5,129 bases of DNA from assembly GCA_021205585.1 (NCBI GenBank), contig JAJPXI010000070.1, forward strand, positions 1 to 5,129, read 5' to 3'. The notes under the pieces were generated by a model. The model saw only the letters and a program-made list of their open reading frames with translations, had not been told where the DNA came from and searched no databases. This stretch comes from Oscillospiraceae bacterium (GTDB lineage Bacteria > Bacillota > Clostridia > Oscillospirales > Oscillospiraceae). The translations under genes were made by a program, and so were the position numbers. Positions 1-5,129 of the stretch are shown here, piece by piece. Within the stretch, counting starts at the first letter, position 1. The number at the start of each line of letters is the position of its first letter.

Positions 1-35
1 GCAGGAATACTGTATGTATTTCAAACTTTTGCAAC

Positions 36-75
36 GCGCTTTTGGCGGAAAAGTTTCGCCAGCCGCCGCAGGCGC
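36..75. repeat. GC-rich imperfect inverted repeat (hairpin)
   Basis: The 13-base arm at 36-48 pairs with 63-75: GCGC and GGCGG pair perfectly at the two ends, and the four bases between give one T-A pair, two G-T wobbles and one mismatch. The loop is 14 bases. An alternative smaller hairpin uses GGCG at 44-47 with CGCC at 57-60. No T-tract follows on either strand, so this is not a standard intrinsic terminator. It could be a leader structure or part of a dispersed intergenic repeat; the sequence alone does not decide. Confidence 0.4.
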
Positions 76-177
76 ATTTAATCAGTGCTTCCTTAGAGGT
101 TCCCTGTAGGAAACTGTACCGGCAAAAAGCTGAAATCCATCCCCGGCGGAGAAAAAAGCGGCGTCACCTGCACATAT

Positions 178-184
178 AAGGGAG
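178..184 (+). promoter_or_regulatory. Ribosome binding site of panG
   Basis: AAGGGAG lies 7 bases before the ATG at 192 and 4 bases before the GTG at 189, so its spacing favours the ATG at 192. A further in-frame ATG at 198 is 13 bases away; it matches the usual family start (MKIGFIGAGK) but has poorer spacing. Confidence 0.6.
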
Positions 185-191
185 CAAGGTG

Positions 192-1043
192 ATGGCCATG
201 AAAATTGGTTTTATCGGAGCAGGCAAGGTCGGCTTTTCCCTGGGCAAATTTTTTTCCCAGGGGGGCGTTCCGGTGACCGGCTATTGGAGCCGGCGGCGAG
301 AATCAGCCCAGGAGGCGGCGGCGTTTACCGGCACGAGAGCGTATCAGGAACCCGCGCGGTTGGTTCAGGACAGTGACGCGCTTTTTCTAACGGTACCGGA
401 CGGGGCGATTTCTTCGGTGTTTTGTCAACTGAAGAAGTCGGGGATTTCAGGCAAGCAAATTTGCCATTGCAGCGGCGCCATGTCTGCCGGGGAGGCCTTT
501 CCCGGCATCGGGCAGACGGGGGCCTGTGGGTATTCCATTCATCCGCTTTTCCCAATCAGCAGCAGGCTGGAGTCTTACAGGGAATTGCCGGGTGCTTTTT
601 TTTGCCTGGAGGGGGACGGCCCCCACCTGACGGACTGGGAGGGGCTGCTGACGGGCCTGGGGGCCAGGGTGCAGCGCATCAACGGCGCGGAAAAAGCCCG
701 GTATCACGCCGCCTGCGCCATTTCCAGCAACCTGATGTGCGCCCTGGTGGGGGAGAGCCAGAAGCTGCTGGAGGGCTGCGGCTTCTCTCCCCAGGGGGCG
801 CTGGAGGCCCTGGCCCCGCTGATGCGCGGCAACCTGGAGCACCTCATCGCCTGCGGCCCCGTCCAGGCCCTGACCGGCCCGGTGGAGCGGGGGGACGCGG
901 CCACGGTGCAAAAGCACCTGGCCTGTTTTGAAACGCCCCAGGAGCTGGAGCTGTACCGGGTGGCCTCCCGGAAGCTGGTCGAGCTGGCCAGGGAGAAAAA
1001 TCCGGGCCGGGACTACGCAAAACTGGAACAAATACTGAATTGA
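192..1043 (+). CDS. panG: DUF2520 Rossmann-fold reductase, probable PanG-type ketopantoate reductase
   Basis: The proposed role is NADPH-dependent reduction of 2-dehydropantoate to pantoate in the cytoplasm. Numbering residues from the GTG at 189, the N-terminal Rossmann fold has the dinucleotide loop GAGKVG (10-15), then SRR (34-36) after the second strand, which could bind the NADP phosphate. DALFLTVPDGAI (63-74), HCSGA (93-97) and SIHPLFPI (116-123) are typical of the Rossmann-like/DUF2520 family. The C-terminal helical DUF2520 domain shows YHAACAISSN (172-181) and ALTGPVERGD (227-236). About 283 residues is a normal family length. The fold also resembles pyrroline-5-carboxylate reductases, but the position directly before panB, and the absence of any panE or ilvC in the window, support the pantoate role. 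PanG was described in Francisella as a ketopantoate reductase unlike PanE, with functional homologues reported from Clostridioides difficile and Enterococcus; that this protein belongs to that group is my recollection of the family. Family assignment is firm, function moderately so. The start could be 189 (GTG), 192 or 198. Confidence 0.8.
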   Translation: MAMKIGFIGAGKVGFSLGKFFSQGGVPVTGYWSRRRESAQEAAAFTGTRAYQEPARLVQDSDALFLTVPDGAISSVFCQLKKSGISGKQICHCSGAMSAGEAFPGIGQTGACGYSIHPLFPISSRLESYRELPGAFFCLEGDGPHLTDWEGLLTGLGARVQRINGAEKARYHAACAISSNLMCALVGESQKLLEGCGFSPQGALEALAPLMRGNLEHLIACGPVQALTGPVERGDAATVQKHLACFETPQELELYRVASRKLVELAREKNPGRDYAKLEQILN

Positions 1044-1068
1044 CAATAACAATAAGGAGAGAATTTCC

Positions 1069-1917
1069 ATGAGCAAAAACACCGTCGCCACCCTGTTGCA
1101 GATGAAGGCAAGGGGCGAGAAAATCTCCCAGCTGACCTGTTACGACTACACCACCGCCCGCCTGGCCGCCGCCGCGGAGATCAACACAATCCTGGTGGGG
1201 GACAGCCTGGGAAACACCATGCAGGGCTATGAGACTACCCTGCCGGTTACGTTGGAGGAAATGATTATCTATGGCCGCAGCGTGGTTCGGGGCTGTCCGG
1301 ACGCCTTTGTCATTATGGATATGCCCTTTATGAGCTACCAGGTCTCCACCGAGCAGGCGGTGACCAGCGCCGGGGAGCTGATTAAAAAGACCAACGCCAA
1401 CGCCGTCAAGCTGGAGGGCGGCGCCGCCGTCACCGGGCAAATCCGGGCCATTGTGGACTGCGGCATTCCCGTGTGCGCCCACATCGGCATGACCCCCCAG
1501 TCGGTCAACGCCTTTGGGGGCTTCAAGGTGCAGGGCAAGGGGGAGGAAAACGCCCGCCGGGTTCTGGAGGACGCCCTGGCGGTGCAGCGGGCCGGGGCTT
1601 TCATGTGCGTGCTGGAGTGCGTGCCCCCCAAGCTATCGGCGCTGATTACCAAAAAGGTCGACATGATTACCATCGGCATCGGCGCGGGCGCGGGGTGCGA
1701 CGGGCAGGTGCTGGTGTATCAGGATATGCTGGCCATGTCGGGGGAGTTTGTCCCCAAATTCGTCAAGCCCTTCGCTCAGATTGGCCAGGCCATGACCCAG
1801 GCCTTCCGGGAGTACGACCGGCAGGTCAAGTCCGGGGCCTTCCCCGCCCCGGAGCAGACCTACGCCAAAAGCGACTGCTCCGACGAATATCTGGCCCGGC
1901 TGGAACAGGAGTATTAA
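1069..1917 (+). CDS. panB: 3-methyl-2-oxobutanoate hydroxymethyltransferase (ketopantoate hydroxymethyltransferase)
   Basis: PanB transfers a hydroxymethyl group from 5,10-methylenetetrahydrofolate to 2-oxoisovalerate, giving ketopantoate, the committed step of pantoate synthesis. The 282-residue protein is a full-length TIM-barrel member. It shows LTCYDYTTA (22-30), VGDSLGN (43-49), MDMPF (83-87), KLEGG (114-118), HIGMTPQS (138-145) and LECVP (182-186). By comparison with the E. coli enzyme, the metal and substrate ligands are Asp45, Asp84, Lys114 and Glu116, and the catalytic glutamate is Glu183, so all key residues are present. The start is set by AAGGAGA at 1054-1060, 8 bases before the ATG. 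It lies 25 bases after panG, and its TAA stop directly abuts the panC start. The assignment is secure. Confidence 0.97.
   Translation: MSKNTVATLLQMKARGEKISQLTCYDYTTARLAAAAEINTILVGDSLGNTMQGYETTLPVTLEEMIIYGRSVVRGCPDAFVIMDMPFMSYQVSTEQAVTSAGELIKKTNANAVKLEGGAAVTGQIRAIVDCGIPVCAHIGMTPQSVNAFGGFKVQGKGEENARRVLEDALAVQRAGAFMCVLECVPPKLSALITKKVDMITIGIGAGAGCDGQVLVYQDMLAMSGEFVPKFVKPFAQIGQAMTQAFREYDRQVKSGAFPAPEQTYAKSDCSDEYLARLEQEY
1907..1911 (+). promoter_or_regulatory. Ribosome binding site of panC, inside the end of panB
   Basis: AGGAG lies 6 bases before the ATG at 1918. It supports that start over the in-frame ATG at 1939, which has no good site before it although a start there would match the shorter N-terminus of many PanC proteins. 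The site falls within the last codons of panB, so panC translation is probably coupled to it. Confidence 0.6.
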
Positions 1918-2796
1918 ATGGAAAACGAGACAGCGCCCATGATTATCGCCACCACAATCGCCCAGGTGCGCACCCAGGTGGACGCGTGGAAAAAGGAGGG
2001 GCTGACGGTGGGCCTGGTGCCCACCATGGGCTATCTCCACGAGGGCCACGCAAGCCTGGTGGACCGGGCGGTTTCCCAGTGCGACCGGGTGGTGGTTTCC
2101 GTGTTCGTCAACCCCACCCAGTTCGCTCCGGGGGAGGATTTGGAGAGCTACCCGCGGGATTTTGACCGGGACTGCGCCCTGCTGCGGCAGCACGGGTGCA
2201 GCCTGGTGTTCCACCCGGAGGTGTCCGAGATGTACGCCGACGACGCGGCCACCTATGTGGAGATCCTTTCGGAAATGCCCCGGCAGCTGTGCGGGAAGAC
2301 CCGACCCATCCACTTCCGGGGGGTGTGTACGGTGGTGACAAAGCTGTTCAACATCGTCACCCCTGACGCGGCATTCTTCGGCCAAAAGGACGCCCAGCAG
2401 CTGGCGGTCATCCGGCGCATGGTGCGGGACTTGTCCTTCGGCATTGAGATTGTCGGCTGCCCCATCGTCCGGGAGGCCGACGGGCTAGCCAAATCCTCCC
2501 GGAACACCTACCTCAGCCCGGAGGAGCGCCGCTCGGCCCTGGTGCTGTCCCGCGCGGTGGCCTTGGGGCAGCGGCTGGTGGCCCAGGGGGAGCGCTCCGC
2601 CGCCAGGGTCACCGCCGCCATGTCCCAGCTGATTTCCGCCGAGCCCCTGGCCCGCATCGATTATGTGTCCGCCGTGGACGGGGAGAGTATGCTGCCCGTG
2701 GAGCAGCTGGCCCCCGGCGTGCTGGTGGCCATGGCGGTGTATATCGGCAAGACCCGTTTAATCGACAACTTTATGGTAGAGGAGAGCGCGCCATGA
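1918..2796 (+). CDS. panC: Pantothenate synthetase (pantoate-beta-alanine ligase)
   Basis: PanC activates pantoate with ATP to pantoyl adenylate and joins it to beta-alanine, releasing AMP, to form pantothenate. The 292-residue protein has the family motifs in order: PTMGYLHEGH (35-44), which holds the HIGH-type nucleotide-binding signature; FVNPTQF (63-69); YPRDFDRD (78-85), the pantoate-binding region; FFGQKDAQQL (153-162); and READGLAKSSRNTYLS (185-200), which holds the KMSKS-like segment. The C-terminal dimer domain looks complete. The start at 1918 adds about seven residues compared with the E. coli protein, and the ATG at 1939 would remove them. Its TGA stop overlaps the panD ATG as ATGA at 2793-2796. 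The assignment is secure; only the exact start is open. Confidence 0.97.
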   Translation: MENETAPMIIATTIAQVRTQVDAWKKEGLTVGLVPTMGYLHEGHASLVDRAVSQCDRVVVSVFVNPTQFAPGEDLESYPRDFDRDCALLRQHGCSLVFHPEVSEMYADDAATYVEILSEMPRQLCGKTRPIHFRGVCTVVTKLFNIVTPDAAFFGQKDAQQLAVIRRMVRDLSFGIEIVGCPIVREADGLAKSSRNTYLSPEERRSALVLSRAVALGQRLVAQGERSAARVTAAMSQLISAEPLARIDYVSAVDGESMLPVEQLAPGVLVAMAVYIGKTRLIDNFMVEESAP

Positions 2797-3188
2797 CCAT
2801 TCAACTGCTGAAAGGGAAGATTCACCGGGCCACCGTCAAGCAGGCCGAGCTGGACTATGTGGGCTCCGTCACCGTGGACCAGGATTTGCTGGACGCGGCG
2901 GGCATCCTGGAGTATGAAAAGGTGCAGATTGTGGACACCAACAATGGCAGCCGCTTTGAGACCTACACCATCGCCGGCCCCCGTGGCTCCGGCCTGATCT
3001 GCCTGAACGGGGCGGCGGCCCGGTGCGTCAGCGTGGGGGATAAGATTATCATGATGGCCTACGCCGCCCTGACGCCGGAGGAGGCCGCCGCCCACCGCCC
3101 GAAGGTGGTTTTTGTAGACGAGGAAAACCGGCCCGTGCGGGTGACCTCCTATGAAAAGCACGGGCTGTTGAGGGACATGGAGGATTGA
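2793..3188 (+). CDS. panD: Aspartate 1-decarboxylase proenzyme (pyruvoyl-dependent)
   Basis: PanD decarboxylates L-aspartate to beta-alanine, the second substrate of PanC. It is made as an inactive chain that cuts itself between Gly24 and Ser25, turning the serine into the pyruvoyl cofactor. The 131-residue product shows this site in YVGSVTVD (22-29), at the same numbers as in E. coli. Arg54 and Tyr58 (SRFETY, 53-58) and NGAAA (72-76), which line the active site, are also present. The length is normal for the family. The ATG overlaps the panC stop and has GAGGAG at 2779-2784, 8 bases upstream, so it is probably translated by coupling. The PanZ/PanM maturation factor is known from enteric gammaproteobacteria; most others, presumably including this one, mature without it. 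Confidence 0.97.
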   Translation: MTIQLLKGKIHRATVKQAELDYVGSVTVDQDLLDAAGILEYEKVQIVDTNNGSRFETYTIAGPRGSGLICLNGAAARCVSVGDKIIMMAYAALTPEEAAAHRPKVVFVDEENRPVRVTSYEKHGLLRDMED

Positions 3189-3194
3189 GCGCGG

Positions 3195-4415
3195 ATGGAG
3201 AGCTTACAGGGAAAGTGCGTGCTGCTGGGTGTGACCGGCGGCATCGCGGCCTACAAAATGGCCCATGTGGCCAGCGCCCTGCGCAAAGCCCAGGCCCAGG
3301 TCCATGTAATCATGACCCAAAACGCCACCCGGTTCATCACCCCCCTGACCTTTGAAACCCTGACCAACAACCGCTGCGTGGTGGACACCTTCGACCGGGA
3401 TTTTCAGTACGACGTGGCCCACGTCTCCCTGGCCAAGGCGGCGGACCTGATGCTCCTCGCCCCGGCCACCGCCAACGTCATCGCCAAGCTGGCCCACGGC
3501 CTGGCCGACGATATGCTGACCACCGTGGCCCTGGCCGCCCGGTGCAAAAAGCTGGTCGCCCCCGCCATGAACACCGCCATGCTGGAAAACCCGGCCACCC
3601 AGGACAACCTAAAAAAGCTGGAGGAGTACGGCTACGAGATTATCCCCCCGGACAGCGGCCTGCTGGCCTGCCGGGACGTGGGAGCCGGCAAGCTGCCGGA
3701 GCCGGAGGCGCTGTGCGACCGTATCACCCGGCACCTGGCCAGGGAAAAGACCCTGAAGGGCCTGCGCGTGTGTGTCACCGCCGGCCCCACCCAGGAGGCC
3801 CTGGATCCGGTGCGCTACCTGACCAACCACAGCACCGGGCGCATGGGCTACGCCGTGGCACGGGAGGCTATGCTCCGGGGGGCCGACGTGCGGCTGATTT
3901 CCGGCCCCGCCGCCCTGCCGCCGCCGCCCTTTGTGCGCATGGAGCGGGTCACCACGGCGGAGCAGATGCTTCGCGGCGTCCAGGCCGCCCTGCCGGAGAC
4001 GGATATTTTGATCATGACCGCCGCCGTGGCCGACTACCGCCCCGCCGTCGTGGCCCAGGACAAGATAAAAAAGGGGAAAGAAGATTTGACCCTCCCTCTG
4101 GAGCGGACGGCGGATATTTTGCATTGGGTGTCGGAACACCGGCATCCGGGGCTGTTCGTCTGCGGCTTTTCCATGGAGACCAGGGATATGCTGGAGCACT
4201 CCAGGGCAAAGCTGCGCCGCAAGGGGCTGGACATGATCGTGGCCAACGACCTGCGCCAGCCGGGGGCTGGCTTCGCCGTGGACACCAACGTGGTCACACT
4301 GATCACCCCGGAGAGCGAGACCGCCCTGCCCCTGATGGACAAATCCCAGGTGGCCCAGCGCCTGCTGGACGCCATCGAAGCCCAAAGGAACGCTGGAAAT
4401 GCTGCTGGCCATTGA
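3195..4415 (+). CDS. coaBC: Bifunctional phosphopantothenoylcysteine decarboxylase / phosphopantothenate-cysteine ligase
   Basis: CoaBC converts 4'-phosphopantothenate to 4'-phosphopantetheine in two steps: the C-terminal CoaB domain adds cysteine using CTP, and the N-terminal CoaC domain, an FMN flavoprotein, decarboxylates the product. CoaC (about 1-185) shows GVTGGIAAYK (12-21), His76 in DVAHVSLAKAADL, LAPATANVIAKLAHGLADD (88-106), PAMNTAML (123-130) and the flap cysteine Cys159 in SGLLACRDVGAGKL. CoaB (about 188-400) shows TAGPTQEALDPVRYLTNHST (195-214) with Asn211, AAVADYRP (276-283) and Lys290 in DKIKK, followed by CGFSMET and IVANDL. His76, Asn126, Cys159, Asn211 and Lys290 each sit one position after their E. 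coli counterparts. At 406 residues it is full length. GGAGGA at 3179-3184, in the end of panD, lies 10 bases before the ATG. Position 130 is Leu where many homologues have an aromatic residue. Confidence 0.97.
   Translation: MESLQGKCVLLGVTGGIAAYKMAHVASALRKAQAQVHVIMTQNATRFITPLTFETLTNNRCVVDTFDRDFQYDVAHVSLAKAADLMLLAPATANVIAKLAHGLADDMLTTVALAARCKKLVAPAMNTAMLENPATQDNLKKLEEYGYEIIPPDSGLLACRDVGAGKLPEPEALCDRITRHLAREKTLKGLRVCVTAGPTQEALDPVRYLTNHSTGRMGYAVAREAMLRGADVRLISGPAALPPPPFVRMERVTTAEQMLRGVQAALPETDILIMTAAVADYRPAVVAQDKIKKGKEDLTLPLERTADILHWVSEHRHPGLFVCGFSMETRDMLEHSRAKLRRKGLDMIVANDLRQPGAGFAVDTNVVTLITPESETALPLMDKSQVAQRLLDAIEAQRNAGNAAGH
4384..4390 (+). promoter_or_regulatory. Ribosome binding site of coaX, inside coaBC
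   Basis: AAAGGAA lies 8 bases before the ATG at 4399 and inside the last codons of coaBC. It supports a coaX start that overlaps coaBC by 17 bases, which the conserved DIGNT motif beginning at residue 6 also requires. Confidence 0.55.
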
Positions 4416-5129
4416 CATTGGAAACACCACCGTCTGCTTCACCGGCCTGGAGCGGACGGGGGACGGGGAGTGGCAGATAAATTTTTCCCGCAAGCGGGAT
4501 ACCGACGCCGCACTGGCCGCCCCCCAGTGGCGCGCCGTTTTGGACGGGCTGCCGGAGATCAATTTCCAAGGGGCAGTGCTGTCCAGCGTGGTGCCCGCCG
4601 TGACCGGCCCGCTGGCCGCCGCGGTGGAATCCCTGCTGGGCCGCCCCCCCGTGCTGGTCACGGCGGGGAGCGACACCGGCCTGACCCTGGCCGTCCCCCA
4701 CCCGGAGCGCGTGGGGGCCGACCCCCGGGCCGCCGCGGCCGGGGGGGCGGGCCCCCGGCCGCGGCCCGCCGGGGCGGGGGGTTTGGGGCCCCCCCCCCCC
4801 CGGGGCGCGGGGGGGCCGACCGCCTGGCCGACGCGGCCTGGGCGGCGGCCCACTGCCCTCTGCCCGCCGTGACGGTGGATTTGGGCACCGCCACCACCGT
4901 GAACGTCATTGACCGGGGGGGCGTTTTCCTTGGCGGGGCCATCGCCCTGGGGGTGGAGTCCAGCCTCCGTGCCCTGGGTGGGCAGGCGGCCCAGCTGCCC
5001 CGGCTGGAGGTGGCCGCCCCCGCCGGCCCCATCGGGCAGACCACCCAGGAGTGTATGCTGGTGGGCGCGGTGGCCGGAACGGCCGCCATGATCGACGGGC
5101 TGGTGGCCAACATTGAGGAGCGCCTGGGG
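4399..5129 (+). CDS. coaX: Type III pantothenate kinase, frame broken by a 98-base anomaly and cut by the window end
   Basis: CoaX phosphorylates pantothenate with ATP, the first step from the vitamin to CoA. The type III class is known to be insensitive to CoA feedback. As read, the frame from 4399 leaves the family at residue 108, runs through low-complexity Pro/Gly/Ala/Arg codons and stops at TGA 4870-4872 (157 residues). Joining 4399-4722 to 4821-5129 instead gives one open frame of 211 residues with all family motifs: DIGNT (6-10), SSVVP (62-66), GADR (106-109) with catalytic Asp108, DLGTATT (128-134), GGAIALG (146-152), then LPRLEVAAP and a typical QECMLVGAVAGTAAMIDGLV segment. About 45 residues of the usual 255 or so would lie beyond the window. 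The break is probably a sequence error, so the gene is likely intact in the organism. Position 151 is Leu where the family usually has Pro (GGxIxPG). Confidence 0.88.
4723..4820 (+). repeat. 98-base G/C-only pseudo-duplication inside coaX (probable sequencing or assembly artefact)
   Basis: The stretch is flanked by two copies of GGGGGCCGAC (4713-4722 and 4811-4820) and, apart from TTT at 4782-4784 and the A at 4819, contains only G and C, including a run of 13 C (4789-4801) and runs of 7 G (4741-4747, 4809-4815). Aligned without gaps at an offset of 98, 4713-4808 matches 4811-4906 at 71 of 96 positions by hand count. Among the 20 differences in 4723-4800, 14 turn A or T into G or C, six swap G and C, none gives A or T, and 19 equal a base next to the original. 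Because 98 is not a multiple of 3, it shifts the coaX frame. A smeared duplicate read segment joined at the 10-base repeat fits this better than an inserted element. Confidence 0.85.

Larger units (their letters stand above)
1..188. other. Non-coding leader upstream of the pantothenate cluster
   Basis: I recognise no gene here. Frame 3 is open from the window edge to a TAA at 177-179 (58 codons), but it has no ATG and no recognisable protein character, so I do not call it. The region is less GC-rich than the genes that follow. It contains a GC-rich imperfect hairpin at 36-75 and a weaker one near 99-114 (TTCC at 100-103 with GGAA at 109-112). I found no good sigma-A promoter pair: TTTAAT at 77-82 resembles a -10 box but lacks a matching -35 element, and TATAAG at 175-180 lies too close to the ribosome binding site. 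No T-box or other riboswitch consensus was recognised. The operon promoter may lie here or before the window. Confidence 0.5.

Noticed and set aside
36..90. Intrinsic terminator of an upstream gene
   Set aside because: The hairpin is GC-rich, but no T-run follows it on the plus strand (ATTTAATCAG), nor on the minus strand after the opposite arm.
14..109. Short open frame from ATG 14 to TAG 107-109 (31 codons), and the open frame 3 from the window edge to TAA 177-179
   Set aside because: Neither has a convincing ribosome binding site plus start, and neither resembles a known protein. At best they may be remnants or the edge of an upstream element.
596..603. Run of 8 T in panG as a possible frameshift site
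   Set aside because: The frame stays open and the family motifs continue normally on both sides, so there is no break to explain.
3542..4480. Long plus-strand frame overlapping coaBC in another phase
   Set aside because: It overlaps the clear coaBC frame, has low-complexity Gly/Arg/Pro composition and no motif. It is a shadow of high third-position GC.
4789..4801. Run of 13 C as a phase-variation (slipped-strand) switch in coaX
   Set aside because: CoaX is a probably essential housekeeping enzyme, and the C run corresponds by alignment to normal coding sequence with A and G bases replaced by C. Read error explains it better than a contingency locus.
4740..4816. G-quadruplex or other GC structure with a regulatory role
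   Set aside because: The G and C runs could fold on paper, but the runs themselves are probably not real, so no structure should be inferred.
4723..4820. Small mobile element or MITE with a 10-base target duplication
   Set aside because: The flanking 10-base repeats look like a target duplication, but the interior has no inverted ends and is a degraded copy of the adjacent coaX sequence, so nothing foreign was inserted.
3609..4853. Long minus-strand open frame (414 codons) opposite coaBC and coaX
   Set aside because: It is antisense to well-conserved genes, rich in Gly/Pro/Arg/His as expected from the reverse of GC-rich coding sequence, and has no recognisable domain. The same holds for the minus-strand frames at 447-1091, 844-1482 and 1633-2385.

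Overview
The window holds one forward-strand cluster of six genes for pantothenate and coenzyme A synthesis, with no gene on the minus strand that I can support. The order is panG (DUF2520-type ketopantoate reductase candidate), panB, panC, panD, coaBC and coaX. The strong G/C preference at third codon positions, clear Shine-Dalgarno sites, the fused coaBC with a type III pantothenate kinase, and a PanG-type rather than PanE-type reductase all suggest a GC-rich member of the Clostridia (Oscillospiraceae-like, possibly a gut metagenome contig). The taxonomic call is an inference from style, not from a database match.

Layout: 1-188 is a non-coding leader with a GC-rich hairpin and no convincing promoter. 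192-1043 is panG. After a 25-base gap with a strong ribosome binding site comes panB (1069-1917). From there the genes are packed tightly: the panB stop abuts the panC start, panC and panD overlap as ATGA, panD and coaBC are 6 bases apart, and coaBC and coaX overlap by 17 bases. This argues for one transcript with translational coupling. No terminator is seen, and the window ends inside coaX.

Together the products cover six consecutive activities. PanB makes ketopantoate from 2-oxoisovalerate, PanG (proposed) reduces it to pantoate, PanD makes beta-alanine from aspartate, and PanC joins the two to pantothenate. CoaX phosphorylates pantothenate, and CoaBC adds cysteine and decarboxylates to 4'-phosphopantetheine. 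Only CoaD and CoaE, the last two steps to CoA, are missing from the window.

The main anomaly is in coaX. As read, the frame breaks in an almost pure G/C stretch near 4723-4820. Hand alignment shows this stretch is a gap-free, degraded copy of the bases 98 positions downstream, in which nearly every changed base has become a copy of its neighbour and none has become A or T. Removing exactly 98 bases between two copies of a 10-base repeat restores a normal CoaX reading frame through its catalytic motif. This looks far more like a sequencing and assembly error in a high-GC tract than a real mutation or a new system. I see no undescribed biological system here.
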